From assembly GCA_022843585.1 (NCBI GenBank), contig JALHNJ010000010.1:62001-126000 (forward strand): a stretch of DNA of 64,000 bases, written 5' to 3'. The position numbers were made by a program, and so were the translations under genes. Source of the stretch: Chitinophagaceae bacterium (GTDB lineage Bacteria > Bacteroidota > Bacteroidia > Chitinophagales > Chitinophagaceae). Each line of letters begins with the position of its first letter. Within the stretch, counting starts at the first letter, position 1. Of this stretch, positions 25,567 to 34,658 are shown piece after piece. The notes below the pieces were generated by a model. That model searched no databases, was not told where the DNA came from, and saw only the letters and a program-made list of their open reading frames with translations.

Positions 25567-26589
25567 ATGAACAAGATGACACGACTGTTACTTGTTTGCC
25601 TGCTGGCAGGTACTTTTTCAGCGTCTGCACAGAACCAGGTTGACAGTATCAAATTTTTTACCGACCCCGGCATTTTAGAAATAACACTGACTACTGATTT
25701 TGGTAAACTTCAAATTGCCGAAAATATTGAAGTTTACCAGGAGGCAGATATCTCCGTTCGTTTTCCTGATAACACCACGATCAGCGAAAAAATGAAACTA
25801 CATGCAAGAGGCAAGTCAAGAAGAATTAACTGTGCTATGCCTCCCATAATGCTGGACTTTCACACTCCCACTTCGCCAAGACTTTATACACTAAGCAGGT
25901 TGAAACTGGTGGTTGGGTGTGCCAACTCAAGTGTGGATGAGCAATTGCTTTTGAAAGAGTATATGGTGTATAAAATTTACAACCTCTTTGATGAGAAAAG
26001 TTTTAGGGCAAGATTAGCCAAAGTAACTTATAATGATACAAAAGGAAAAATGAAATCATATACACAATATGCTTTCTTGCTGGAGGATGTGGATGATATG
26101 GCCAAAAGAAATGGCTGTAAAGCCAGTAAAAAAGTTGCTTTTGCAGTAGATGAAGCAGACCCTGCATTGATGAATAAAGTTGACATTTTTGAATACATGA
26201 TTGGTAATACAGACTGGTCGGTGCCGGCTAACCACAACATTAAAATGATTTATCCCCGCAATGATGAAAAAGCTAAAGTGCTTACAGTGCCTTACGACTT
26301 TGATAATTCGGGTTTTGTAAATGCCTATTATGCAGTACCAAGCGAAGTGGTGGGAACCGCCTCTGTTACCCAACGGGTGTATAGAGGTTATAAAAGAACA
26401 ATGCCTGAAATACAAAATACACTAAAGATTTTTAAAGAAAAAAGACAAAGTATCAATGAACTGGTAAACGGATTTGACTTGTTTAAAGACAAAACAAAAA
26501 AAGATATTATTAGTTATCTCAACGAGTTCTATAAGACTATAGAAAATGAAAAAAAAGTACAATCAATCTTTATAGATAACGCCAGGTAG
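25567..26589 (+). CDS. Secreted CotH-kinase-like protein, copy 1
   Basis: The 340-residue exported protein has a signal peptide (MTRLLLVCLLAGTFSASAQ), a beta-rich N-terminal domain (residues about 25-110) and a helical C-terminal half. It is a tandem paralogue of the next gene. The conserved core NTDWSVPANHNIKMIYP, then VPYDFDNSGFVNA, resembles the N-x-D and DFD catalytic segments of CotH-like protein kinases. The match is by eye and weak. If right, it could phosphorylate secreted proteins or glycans; otherwise it is of unknown function. It ends with a QSIFIDNAR tail shared with copy 2. Confidence 0.68.
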   Translation: MNKMTRLLLVCLLAGTFSASAQNQVDSIKFFTDPGILEITLTTDFGKLQIAENIEVYQEADISVRFPDNTTISEKMKLHARGKSRRINCAMPPIMLDFHTPTSPRLYTLSRLKLVVGCANSSVDEQLLLKEYMVYKIYNLFDEKSFRARLAKVTYNDTKGKMKSYTQYAFLLEDVDDMAKRNGCKASKKVAFAVDEADPALMNKVDIFEYMIGNTDWSVPANHNIKMIYPRNDEKAKVLTVPYDFDNSGFVNAYYAVPSEVVGTASVTQRVYRGYKRTMPEIQNTLKIFKEKRQSINELVNGFDLFKDKTKKDIISYLNEFYKTIENEKKVQSIFIDNAR

Positions 26590-26645
26590 TAATAACTTTT
26601 TTGACTTTTACCACTATCATATACTTTAACCATAACAATCACTGT

Positions 26646-27674
26646 ATGAAAAAATTAAAGTGGCTGCTGCTGGCCTTTATAATAAGCAGCAGTTTTTTAT
26701 CTTCTGCACAAACAAAGGTTGATAGCATAAAATTTTTTACTGATGAAGATATTGTTGAAATTAGCCTGTCGACAGATATTAGAAAATTGCAAAATGAAAA
26801 ACTGCCAGATGTTTTCCAGGAAGCCGAAGTTACACTTACCCTGCCGGGAAGCACTCCTATCAAAGAAGCAATAACGGTTGGAGCCAGAGGTCATTTTAGA
26901 AGAGAGCAGTGCAACATTCCGCCCATTATGATGGATTTTAAAAATCCAACCTCACCTCTTCTATCCCCGTTGGGAAAACTAAAATTAGTAATTGCCTGCG
27001 GTCCGAAAGCAGATGATGAGCAACTGGTGCTGAAAGAATTTCTTGTTTATAAAATCTATAACCTGCTGGAGGATAAAAGCTTTCGGGTAAGGTTAGTAAA
27101 AATGAATTATAATGATACAAGAGGAAAAGTAAAGCCCTTTACTCAATATGCATTCCTTTTAGAAGATGATAAAGACATGGCAACAAGAAACGGTTGTATC
27201 AAAAAAGAAAAAGCGACGTATAATACCGAAGCAACCAATCGTAGTTTAATGACAAAAGTGGCCGTATTTGAATATATGATCAGCAACGGCGACTGGTCTG
27301 TTCCCGGCAATCATAACATAAAACTTATTTATGATAAGGAAAATACAAATGCATTACCCTTTGTTGTTCCCTACGATTTTGACCACTCGGGGTTTGTAAA
27401 TGCGGGCTACGCTTTGCCCAGTGAAATTTTAGGAACTGAGGCTGTAACAGAAAGAGTATACAGAGGGTTCCCAAGATCAATGGAAGAATTACAGTTGACC
27501 TTTGATCTCTTTAAAGCAAAGAAAGACGCCATCATGTCGTTGATAAACAATTTTACTTTATTGAAAGAAAATTATCGCAAAGAGGCTACCCGGTATCTGG
27601 AAGAATTTTATAAAATTATTAATAACAAAAAAGAAGTGCAATCAATATTTATTGACAATGCCCGTACTAAATAA
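26646..27674 (+). CDS. Secreted CotH-kinase-like protein, copy 2
   Basis: The 342-residue product (from ATG 26646; the TTG at 26601 would add 15 residues before the signal peptide) is a diverged copy of the preceding gene. Shared blocks are VDSIKFFTD near the mature N-terminus, NYNDTRGKVKPFTQYAFLLE, GDWSVPGNHNIKLIY, VPYDFDHSGFVNAGYALPSE and QSIFIDNAR at the end. The basic residues and spacing of the possible N-x-D and DFD catalytic segments are kept in both copies, which argues against decay of either. Copies differ most in the N-terminal beta domain, where target binding would sit. Confidence 0.68.
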   Translation: MKKLKWLLLAFIISSSFLSSAQTKVDSIKFFTDEDIVEISLSTDIRKLQNEKLPDVFQEAEVTLTLPGSTPIKEAITVGARGHFRREQCNIPPIMMDFKNPTSPLLSPLGKLKLVIACGPKADDEQLVLKEFLVYKIYNLLEDKSFRVRLVKMNYNDTRGKVKPFTQYAFLLEDDKDMATRNGCIKKEKATYNTEATNRSLMTKVAVFEYMISNGDWSVPGNHNIKLIYDKENTNALPFVVPYDFDHSGFVNAGYALPSEILGTEAVTERVYRGFPRSMEELQLTFDLFKAKKDAIMSLINNFTLLKENYRKEATRYLEEFYKIINNKKEVQSIFIDNARTK

Positions 27675-27718
27675 TTCACTTACTATTACACCAACCATTT
27701 AAAATTAAAAAGCAGCAC

Positions 27719-27976
27719 ATGGATTTAAAAGAGCAGTTTGAACAAGCAGCATCAGATAGCAAAAGTCTTTCCGAAAAGCCAAGTAACGAAACCTTATTGC
27801 AACTCTATTCGTTGTACAAACAAGGTAGTATTGGGGACGTAAATACAGACCCTCCCTCTAACCCATTTGACTTTGTAGCCAAAGCTAAATATGAAGCATG
27901 GTCAAACTTAAAAGGAAAATCAACTACTGACGCAATGAAAGAATACATTGAGTTGATAAGCAGGCTAAAAAACTAA
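27719..27976 (+). CDS. Acyl-CoA-binding protein
   Basis: An 85-residue four-helix acyl-CoA-binding protein that carries long-chain acyl-CoA in the cytoplasm. It starts with LKEQFEQAASDSKSL and has the family signature LLQLYSLYKQGSIGDVN, then PFDFVAKAKYEAWSNLKGKS and AMKEYIELISRL. The conserved Tyr, Lys and Trp that bind the CoA are present. It lies 44 bases after the CotH-like pair and is probably co-transcribed with it, though a functional tie is not evident. It converges with the GT4 gene (3-base gap). Confidence 0.92.
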   Translation: MDLKEQFEQAASDSKSLSEKPSNETLLQLYSLYKQGSIGDVNTDPPSNPFDFVAKAKYEAWSNLKGKSTTDAMKEYIELISRLKN

Positions 27977-27979
27977 TTA

Positions 27980-29143
27980 TTACTTTGTTGATAAAACAGT
28001 TGTATAGATTTCATCAAGCTGTTTACTGATTACCGGATAGCTGAAAAAGTTTTGTGCTTTTTCAGCTATTTTTTTTCTGTTATATGTAAAATAGTTTTTC
28101 ATTACTTCTTGCATTGCAGTAGCCAAAGTATTTTCATTTCCTGCCTCCACCAATATTGAATTAGTTTCATCAACCAATTCCGGAATACCGCCAACTCTTG
28201 TTGCAATAGCAGGCAATCCACAACATAATGCTTCTCCAATTACACAAGGAGAATTTTCAATATTACTGAAAAGAATAAAACAATCAGCCAACTGCATTTC
28301 AGCAGCCACTTGTTGGTACGGCACTTCTCCCTTAAAAGAAACAGCTCCTTTCGCAAAGTGTAAGCTGTATGCATACTCTCGTATTTCATTCGCAGTATCT
28401 CCTATCATTATCAGTTCAACATTTGAATTTTGTTCTGCAACTGTTTTAAAAGCTCTTAATATTCCCTCTGCATTTTTAAGCGGTACCATATTTGACACAT
28501 GCAGGAAGCGAAAGCTGGCTGGCTGCTTTTCTTTATAATAAAAAATATTCGTGTCAACCACATTGGGTACAACGGTATATTTTTTTTGCAATACTAACCT
28601 GTTTACACCTTCGGCTAAATAACGGCTAACAGATATAAATACAGCAGCTCCATCATACACTTTTTTTGTAAGCTGTTTGAACAGGGAGTTTTTACTTTCA
28701 TAATTATGCACTTCCACCTCATTATAAATACCCCAGTGTTCTGTAACAACATATGGTATGCCGTATTTTTTTTGGGCCCACAAACCTAAGTATCCTGCTT
28801 TTACAGGGATGTTTACATGAATGACATCAGGTTTGCCATTTTCAATGATGTACTTCCTGATAGCTTTTTTTGAAAGATGAAGCCATTTGTAATGTGATAA
28901 CAATTTGGCGGGGAAAGAAGCATGCTTTTTATAATAGATTATTATCTCCGCAATACCAGGAGCATTCGTCACCACTTCGCCGGTTTCTTTTACCACACCA
29001 GTGTTATCTCCTGCCAGGTGAATTACAAAAACATCATTGAGTAATGCTGCGGCATGCGCCTGCCGTTGGATAAAATCGCCATTAAAAGGTTCCAGTTTAT
29101 TCGGATACCAACTGCAAAGCCAGAGTATTTTTTTTCGGGACAT
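27980..29143 (-). CDS. Glycosyltransferase family 4
   Basis: The 387-residue GT-B enzyme begins with KKILWLCSWYPNKLEPFNGDFI, the strand-loop typical of bacterial GT4. The donor domain has VPNVVDTNIFYY, FRFLHVSNMVPLKNAEGIL, MIGDT and FILFSNIENSPCVIGEALCCGLPAIATRVGGIPELV with the conserved E-x7-E region. It should transfer a sugar from a nucleotide donor to a glycolipid or polysaccharide. It is far from the main cluster and downstream of tpiA and a small membrane protein, so it may act in a different glycan pathway. Confidence 0.88.
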   Translation of the reverse strand: MSRKKILWLCSWYPNKLEPFNGDFIQRQAHAAALLNDVFVIHLAGDNTGVVKETGEVVTNAPGIAEIIIYYKKHASFPAKLLSHYKWLHLSKKAIRKYIIENGKPDVIHVNIPVKAGYLGLWAQKKYGIPYVVTEHWGIYNEVEVHNYESKNSLFKQLTKKVYDGAAVFISVSRYLAEGVNRLVLQKKYTVVPNVVDTNIFYYKEKQPASFRFLHVSNMVPLKNAEGILRAFKTVAEQNSNVELIMIGDTANEIREYAYSLHFAKGAVSFKGEVPYQQVAAEMQLADCFILFSNIENSPCVIGEALCCGLPAIATRVGGIPELVDETNSILVEAGNENTLATAMQEVMKNYFTYNRKKIAEKAQNFFSYPVISKQLDEIYTTVLSTK

Positions 29144-29203
29144 CAGTTGCTAAAATAAACCAGCCTTTACTGTGAAAAAAATCGGTTTTTGAATCAATGC
29201 CTG

Positions 29204-29575
29204 TTAGTTCAATACCGGCACCAATTTGATGAATTCCTTTCTATTGAGATAGTAAAATGAAACAAGGTAAAGAAGGGGTAAAAAACTGAGCACTTTTAGC
29301 ACCAGCAAGCCGGTAAAAAAGCCACCCAGGTATAAGCCCGTTAAAAGGCTTAATACTCCCAATAATTGTTTATCACTGATGGCACACACAACATTAAAGC
29401 AATAAACAGGCAGTTCATTATACTTTAATTTCATTGGCCGGGTAAAATGATACCCATCTGTGATAACAACTTTTGGATTATTCTCACTCACAGGAATTAC
29501 CACCGGCTTTGTATTGGACAGCGGATAAATTTGCCGTCCATTCACAATGGCCCTGATCTTCAAAAAACTCAGCAT
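29204..29575 (-). CDS. Small membrane protein of unknown function
   Basis: The product (123 residues from ATG 29575; ATG 29599 is possible) has a beta-rich N-terminal half (IRAIVNGRQIYPLS, then PKVVITDGYHFTRP) and two adjacent membrane helices (LLGVLSLLTGLYLGGFF and VLKVLSFLPLLYLVSFYY). The layout suggests a cytoplasmic domain held at the inner membrane. No family is recognised. It lies between tpiA and the GT4 gene, in the same direction. Confidence 0.6.
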   Translation of the reverse strand: MLSFLKIRAIVNGRQIYPLSNTKPVVIPVSENNPKVVITDGYHFTRPMKLKYNELPVYCFNVVCAISDKQLLGVLSLLTGLYLGGFFTGLLVLKVLSFLPLLYLVSFYYLNRKEFIKLVPVLN

Positions 29576-29664
29576 TACCTGGTTCTTTCGCTGGAGCACT
29601 ATGTGAAATGGTGCGGAAATAAATTACCAATTTATTTTTAAATATGTTTTACACGACATGTGGT

Positions 29665-29700
29665 TCACATTCACTATTCACCATTCACTATTGCCTATTT
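29665..29700 (-). repeat. Degenerate intergenic repeat, copy 2, overlapping the tpiA 3' end
   Basis: On the minus strand this is a run of GTGAATAGTGAAT-type units including AATAGGCAATAGTGAA, matching the hddA-gmhA spacer at 1056-1083 with one difference. It begins within the last codons of tpiA and includes the tpiA stop (29695-29697), so the stop codon may come from the repeat itself. Confidence 0.45.
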
Positions 29701-30456
29701 CAACGCCTTTATAATCTCAATAAAATCAGCAGCTACTAATGATGCACCTCCTACAAGGCCACCATCAACATCAGCACAAGCAAAAATCTCTTTTGCATTA
29801 TTTGCTTTTACACTTCCACCATAGAGAATAGGAATTTCATTGGCTACAGCTTCTCCATATTGGGCGGCAATTACAGAACGTAAATATTGATGTATTTCTT
29901 GTGCCTGTTCAGTGCTGGCTGTTTTACCGGTACCAATAGCCCAGATAGGCTCATAAGCAATCACTATATTTTTAATGGTTGCCTCCGGTAAATGAAACAA
30001 GGATTCTTTTAACTGTGTGGCTACAAATTCATTTTGCGTACCTGCTTCACGGATGGACAAAGGTTCGCCACAACAAAAAATAGGAGTGATGAAATTTTCA
30101 AAACAAAGACTCACCTTGTCAGCAAGCATTGCGTTTGTCTCTCCATTGTATTCTCTTCTTTCACTATGCCCAATTACACAATATTTAATATTCATGGAGT
30201 GAAGCATTTCTACAGAAACTTCTCCCGTAAATGCGCCTGATTTTTTATGGTGACAATTTTGCGCTGCTACTTCATAATTACTCTCTTCTTCAACCTCACT
30301 TCTTGTCATTAACAAATAAGGAGAAGGCACCGCAAAAATAGCCAGCTGATGATTGGCCAATTCAATTTCAGCTCCCAAAATTTCATCTAATAATTTCTCT
30401 CCTTGCTGATAAGTAAGATTCATTTTCCAGTTAGCTGCTGCAATTTGTTTCCGCAT
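29695..30456 (-). CDS. tpiA: Triosephosphate isomerase
   Basis: TpiA interconverts dihydroxyacetone phosphate and glyceraldehyde 3-phosphate in glycolysis and gluconeogenesis. The 253-residue protein has AANWKMN with the catalytic Lys (11), YCVIGHSERR with the electrophilic His, and YEPIWAIGTG with the catalytic Glu and the flexible lid that closes on the substrate. ILYGGSVKANN and DGGLVGGASL form the phosphate-binding end. It lies 33 bases after a sugar-nucleotide enzyme homologue in the same direction. The last codons lie in a degenerate repeat. Confidence 0.97.
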   Translation of the reverse strand: MRKQIAAANWKMNLTYQQGEKLLDEILGAEIELANHQLAIFAVPSPYLLMTRSEVEEESNYEVAAQNCHHKKSGAFTGEVSVEMLHSMNIKYCVIGHSERREYNGETNAMLADKVSLCFENFITPIFCCGEPLSIREAGTQNEFVATQLKESLFHLPEATIKNIVIAYEPIWAIGTGKTASTEQAQEIHQYLRSVIAAQYGEAVANEIPILYGGSVKANNAKEIFACADVDGGLVGGASLVAADFIEIIKALK

Positions 30457-30489
30457 AATGTATCAGTTGTGTTTATTTTAATTTTTACT

Positions 30490-31668
30490 TTACCACTTCT
30501 CAAAAATATATTTCAAAATACTTTTTTCATCATCACTAATCAATCGCCCTTTTAATTTTTTCCAGTCTTCAATATCCAATAATGCTTTTTCAAAATCATA
30601 CCGATTCAGCCCCTCACTACCCCAGCTAAAGTTTGGAATATATTTAGGTGTAAGTCCCGCACCAAATACATTGCAACTTACGCCTATAACCGTACCAGTG
30701 TTGATCGCAGTATTTACAGCAGTCCGGGAATAGTCTCCCATCATCACCCCACATTTATTACCTGCCGTCATTTCTCCTTTAGGCATCCATACTTTAACAT
30801 TGCTGGCATTATTCTTTAGATTAGAGTTGGTGGTGCCTGCCCCCATATTACACCACTCGCCAATTACCGAATCACCCAAATAGCCATCATGTGCTTTGTT
30901 ACTGAAACCAAACAGCACAGAATTTTTTATTTCGCCACCTACTACACAATAAGGACCAAGCGTAGTAGCCCCATATACTTTAGTACCTAATTTTAAACAA
31001 GCTCCTTCTCCCATGGCAAATGGCCCACGAATAATACAACCTTCCATTAATTCTGCATTCTTACCAATATATACAGGGCCTGTGGCAGCATTAATAATGC
31101 AATGCTCCACCTTAGCACCTTTTTCAATAAATACCTGTGATGGCTTTATAACCCGGTTTGTTTTTGAAAGGGGCTGCGATTTTTTCTTGCCCGTAAGCAA
31201 TTTAAAATCCTGGCGAATAGCCCAATCATTCAATTGAAAAATATCCCAGGGATAGCGGATGATCTTCAACTCCTCATCAAAGTTTATAGCATTGCCTACT
31301 TTTATTTTATGTCGTCCTTCTATATCGTTTTTAGCAACCCGAAACACAATACTGTTCCCTCCCTTTGCAGCAATAAATTCTCCATTTTTTAATTTACGGA
31401 CAGCCTTTACCAAAGCTGCTGTGGGTAGTACATTGCCATGAATAATAAAACAAGCCCCATCACCCACTGCTTCATCAATATGTACAGAACGTTGCAGGTC
31501 TTTGTAATCATCTTCTTTTTTATCGAACGACTCTAACCCAAGCATCCGTTCCCATTTCTCCCGGATGGTAAGTATGCCCACTCTAATGTCCTGCAATTGC
31601 CTGGTAAGCGTAAAAGGATGCAGATCTTCCGGCTGGCAAAACTCTTCTGTAAAAATGATTTTATTCAT
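30490..31668 (-). CDS. GlmU-family sugar-phosphate nucleotidyltransferase-like protein
   Basis: The 392-residue protein has an N-terminal domain like a degenerate nucleotidyltransferase (MNKIIFTEEFCQPEDLHPFTLTR, with LTIREKWERML) and, from about residue 185, a left-handed beta-helix of hexapeptide repeats (VYIGKNAELMEGCIIRGPF, then LGPYCVVGGEIKNSVL, GYLGDSVIGEWCNMGAGTTN). It resembles GlmU but lacks a standard GxGTRM nucleotide loop, so UDP-GlcNAc synthesis is doubtful. Bacteroidota often carry this extra homologue. A role in sugar-nucleotide or acyl-sugar chemistry is a reasonable guess. Confidence 0.8.
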   Translation of the reverse strand: MNKIIFTEEFCQPEDLHPFTLTRQLQDIRVGILTIREKWERMLGLESFDKKEDDYKDLQRSVHIDEAVGDGACFIIHGNVLPTAALVKAVRKLKNGEFIAAKGGNSIVFRVAKNDIEGRHKIKVGNAINFDEELKIIRYPWDIFQLNDWAIRQDFKLLTGKKKSQPLSKTNRVIKPSQVFIEKGAKVEHCIINAATGPVYIGKNAELMEGCIIRGPFAMGEGACLKLGTKVYGATTLGPYCVVGGEIKNSVLFGFSNKAHDGYLGDSVIGEWCNMGAGTTNSNLKNNASNVKVWMPKGEMTAGNKCGVMMGDYSRTAVNTAINTGTVIGVSCNVFGAGLTPKYIPNFSWGSEGLNRYDFEKALLDIEDWKKLKGRLISDDEKSILKYIFEKW

Positions 31669-31749
31669 AACGCTGTAATTACCAAAAATAAGGAAAGATA
31701 ATTGGGTTGTAATTCATTAGAGCTGTAAAGGACGACAACCCTGACACAA

Positions 31750-31780
31750 TAAAAAAAGGGGTAGTTCAAAAGAACCACCC
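31750..31780 (-). terminator. Terminator of the T9SS cargo gene
   Basis: On the minus strand GGGGTGGTTC pairs with GAACTACCCC (one G-U) around a short T-rich loop, followed by a run of seven T. It lies 36 bases after the stop of the gene ending at 31816. Confidence 0.85.
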
Positions 31781-31815
31781 CGTAGGTGTTTTAAAAATAA
31801 AAACCCCTGAGCATA

Positions 31816-33303
31816 TTATTGTTTATTCACCACAATCTTCTGCACTGCCTGTTCGCCGGTAGCGGGCACAAATACACGAAGGCTGTAGATGCCGGGGGCC
31901 AGGTTTTCAATAGTAATATTATTGTTTGTTACATTTCTAAATTGTTTTACGAACCGACCACTCATATCAATTACGGATACCTCACGGGTCTCTTTTGAAT
32001 CTTCAAAAGCTACATTCACTTTTCCATCGCTACTTGGGTTTGGATAAACGATTATTTTACCGGCTTGTCCATCTCCACGAACGGAACGTACTTCAGAGTA
32101 TTTAAATTGAGCATCAATATCAATTTGCTTAATGCGATATTGGCTAACACCTTTATTACTGTTCAAATCGTTGAAGCTATAAGCCAGCGGGCTGTTACTA
32201 TTACCGCTTGATGCTTGTGAAGGAACAAAAGCAACTTGCATCCATGTACCATTTACATTTCTTTCAACTGCAAATCCGCTGTTGTTAACTTCTGTAGAAG
32301 TTTCCCACTTCACCAATACATTAGAATTATTTCTTGTAGCGGTGAATGATTTGAAATCAACCGGAAGTGGGGCACATTCTACACCGGGTAATGGACTTAT
32401 TAGTTTTGAAACGCCTGAAACATTTCCAACCTGAGTAAGTACAATCCAATACCTATAATCAGATAATAATGAGCCTGCTGGAGGTTGTACAATGGGATAT
32501 TGAGCAAGCGGAACAAGACCAGATCCATTTGTAGTTACAGTAGGATTAGTTCCAACGGTCACATCAAGATCATTTGCAGTATTAAATATCCCATTACCAT
32601 TATCTCTATAAATTCTATAATAAAACTGAGTATTTGTACGCACAGAATTTATTTGAAAGTTAACAACTCTTGGGCTTGAACATGGAACTATACCTGAAAT
32701 TAGTGGGTCATTAAAATATTGAGTAATACCACAGTTGACACAATGTACTGGTGTGTTCGGACCACTACCGGCTGCTTGAGTTGAAAATACATCTGTTGTA
32801 ACAGCAATAGGATCATCAACTGATGTAAAAGGTCCGGGTATTGTAACTATGACACCTGTTAATGTAATTCTGTTAACACCCGGTAGAACATTATATACTT
32901 TACTTATACCAGTTGCAGTAGTCATAGCAGTTCCATCAAATCCATAGGTTGTATAAGTTGGTTGAGCAGGAGCAGATACATCATTATTAATAGCCAATCT
33001 TAAAAATGAATTAACTAAATCGGGCCCTAATGGTGCTTTTCTGGGATTGCGGGTATCACTTCCGTTTACACATTGCCAGTAATTAGGCCACTGACTGGTT
33101 TTCCAGCTCTGGATATAAATGTATTTATTTCCGTCATTTTGAGCGATATCAAAACTCACATCAAAATTAACATTCATATTACCAGCTACAACTGCAGCTG
33201 AATTAACAGTGATAACAACATTGGAAGGCGTACACTGCGCCTGAACTTTAGCAGTAATTCCCATTACTGCCAGAGTCATAATTGAAAGTAAAATCTTTTT
33301 CAT
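31816..33303 (-). CDS. Secreted protein with T9SS type A sorting domain
   Basis: The 495-residue product has a signal peptide (KKILLSIMTLAVMGITAKVQAQ), a long beta-rich, Asn/Thr/Ser-rich body, and a fibronectin-like stretch (VDFKSFTATRNNSNVLVKWE, ending SQYRIKQIDIDAQFKYSEVR). The C-terminal 75 residues start IIVYPNPSSDGKVNV and end with IENLAPGIYSLRVF and KIVVNKQ, the type A sorting signal of the type IX secretion system. It is therefore exported through the outer membrane and probably attached to the surface. The mature function is unknown. It is preceded by an unusually long leader. Confidence 0.9.
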   Translation of the reverse strand: MKKILLSIMTLAVMGITAKVQAQCTPSNVVITVNSAAVVAGNMNVNFDVSFDIAQNDGNKYIYIQSWKTSQWPNYWQCVNGSDTRNPRKAPLGPDLVNSFLRLAINNDVSAPAQPTYTTYGFDGTAMTTATGISKVYNVLPGVNRITLTGVIVTIPGPFTSVDDPIAVTTDVFSTQAAGSGPNTPVHCVNCGITQYFNDPLISGIVPCSSPRVVNFQINSVRTNTQFYYRIYRDNGNGIFNTANDLDVTVGTNPTVTTNGSGLVPLAQYPIVQPPAGSLLSDYRYWIVLTQVGNVSGVSKLISPLPGVECAPLPVDFKSFTATRNNSNVLVKWETSTEVNNSGFAVERNVNGTWMQVAFVPSQASSGNSNSPLAYSFNDLNSNKGVSQYRIKQIDIDAQFKYSEVRSVRGDGQAGKIIVYPNPSSDGKVNVAFEDSKETREVSVIDMSGRFVKQFRNVTNNNITIENLAPGIYSLRVFVPATGEQAVQKIVVNKQ

Positions 33304-33980
33304 GCTTCAAGGTTTTTTTAATTAATAAACAGTTTAAATAATTACGGAACTGCTTTATAAGCAGCACGATATATGACGAATCAGTACATCCACATTTGAT
33401 TGTGGTGATTCAGTTGGAATGGACCTTGAGGCATTTGTATAGGAAGGTGGACATCAGGAGTTAGCAAATGCTAAAACCAGCAGTATTCAATTGAAAATGG
33501 ATTGTTTGGTGTAGCCGGTTAGCTACTTTGTACTTTTCAGTGGATTGGACAGGTGGTTATTTCAGTAGAAATAATAATGATTTATAAAATCAGAAGGCAA
33601 ACGTATATTTTTATTTTTTGCTTTACAACTTATAATCGTTAGTTTTTTTTGCAGATTTACGTTTATGCTTTAATTCTGGAGACAACCTGATTTTAAAAAA
33701 AATTATTTTTTCTTGCTGGTATAAAAAAACAAAATATTAGAAAAAAATCTACCCTGTTCTATAATTAAATTTGGTTCTACCTGATGTTCTTTGCTAATCC
33801 ATTAAAACTATTTTCAGAAAAGATTACAATATCATTCCTGTAAAGTGTAGCAGTTTGCAGTAATCATTCAATTAAACTCTGAAGACAATCTGAAGAATAT
33901 ATTATTTACACTACATTTTAAAAAATATAACTGATATTCGGCATTCTGGATTGCTGAAAAAACATTAACCCGTATTTAAC
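33304..33980. other. 677-base intergenic region between divergent genes
   Basis: Very AT-rich, with no coding frame I can support. It holds a short perfect hairpin CTGCTT-TAT-AAGCAG near 33350 and the minus-strand promoter at 33598-33629. That promoter implies a leader of about 290 bases for the T9SS gene. Nothing convincing was found upstream of the response regulator at 33981. Confidence 0.55.
33598..33629 (-). promoter_or_regulatory. Promoter of the T9SS cargo gene with long leader
   Basis: On the minus strand a GTTG -33 element (33626-33629) and TACGTTTG (33598-33605) are separated by 20 bases, an excellent match. The start codon is at 33303, leaving about 290 bases of untranslated leader. 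Confidence 0.5.
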
Positions 33981-34658
33981 ATGAGGCTACTCATCGTTGA
34001 GGATGAAAATGAACTCGCCGCCGATATTCTTCTATATCTGCGACAGGAAAAATATATTTGCGACCGTGCCCTCAATTCGAGAGATGCATTGTCGAGAATT
34101 GAAATGCATGAGTATGATTGTGTACTGCTCGACCTCAACCTGCCTGATGGTTCTGGCCTTGCAATTTTGCAAGAATTGAAACACAAAAACAGGAATGATG
34201 GTGTTATTATAATATCGGCCAACCATTCATTAACAGATCGCATTAACGGCCTAAAACTGGGTGCTGATGATTATCTGGTAAAACCATTTCATCATTCAGA
34301 ACTGGCAGCCCGCATAGAAGCCATTATCCGTCGTAAAATGCATGCCGGTCATACTGTAATTTCCTGGAATGAAATTTCTATTGACACACAATCAAGTGAA
34401 GTGAGCATTCATGAAAAGCCGGTAGAACTCACTGGCAAAGAATACCAGCTATTATTATTTCTGCTGGCCAATCCTAAAAAAGTGATCACCAGGGCTGCAC
34501 TCATCAATCATTTATGGAACGAGTCTATTGATTCCGAAGACAACTTTGATTTTATCTATACACACATCAAAAACTTGCGAAAAAAATTACAGCAGTCCGG
34601 CTGTAAAGATTATATTAAAACGGTGTATGGCATCGGTTATAAACTAGTTGATAAATGA
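33981..34658 (+). CDS. OmpR-family response regulator
   Basis: A 225-residue DNA-binding response regulator. The receiver domain (1-118) has Glu-Asp at 8-9, the phosphoacceptor Asp 51 in LLDLNLPDGSG, a Ser/Thr switch, and Lys 101 in LVKPF. The winged-helix effector (about 130-225) has ELTGKEYQLLLFLLANPKKVI, then DFIYTHIKNLRKKL and IKTVYGIGYKLV. It overlaps the sensor-kinase gene by 4 bases, so the two form a two-component system. The target genes are not visible. The neighbouring secreted proteins are candidates only. Confidence 0.95.
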   Translation: MRLLIVEDENELAADILLYLRQEKYICDRALNSRDALSRIEMHEYDCVLLDLNLPDGSGLAILQELKHKNRNDGVIIISANHSLTDRINGLKLGADDYLVKPFHHSELAARIEAIIRRKMHAGHTVISWNEISIDTQSSEVSIHEKPVELTGKEYQLLLFLLANPKKVITRAALINHLWNESIDSEDNFDFIYTHIKNLRKKLQQSGCKDYIKTVYGIGYKLVDK

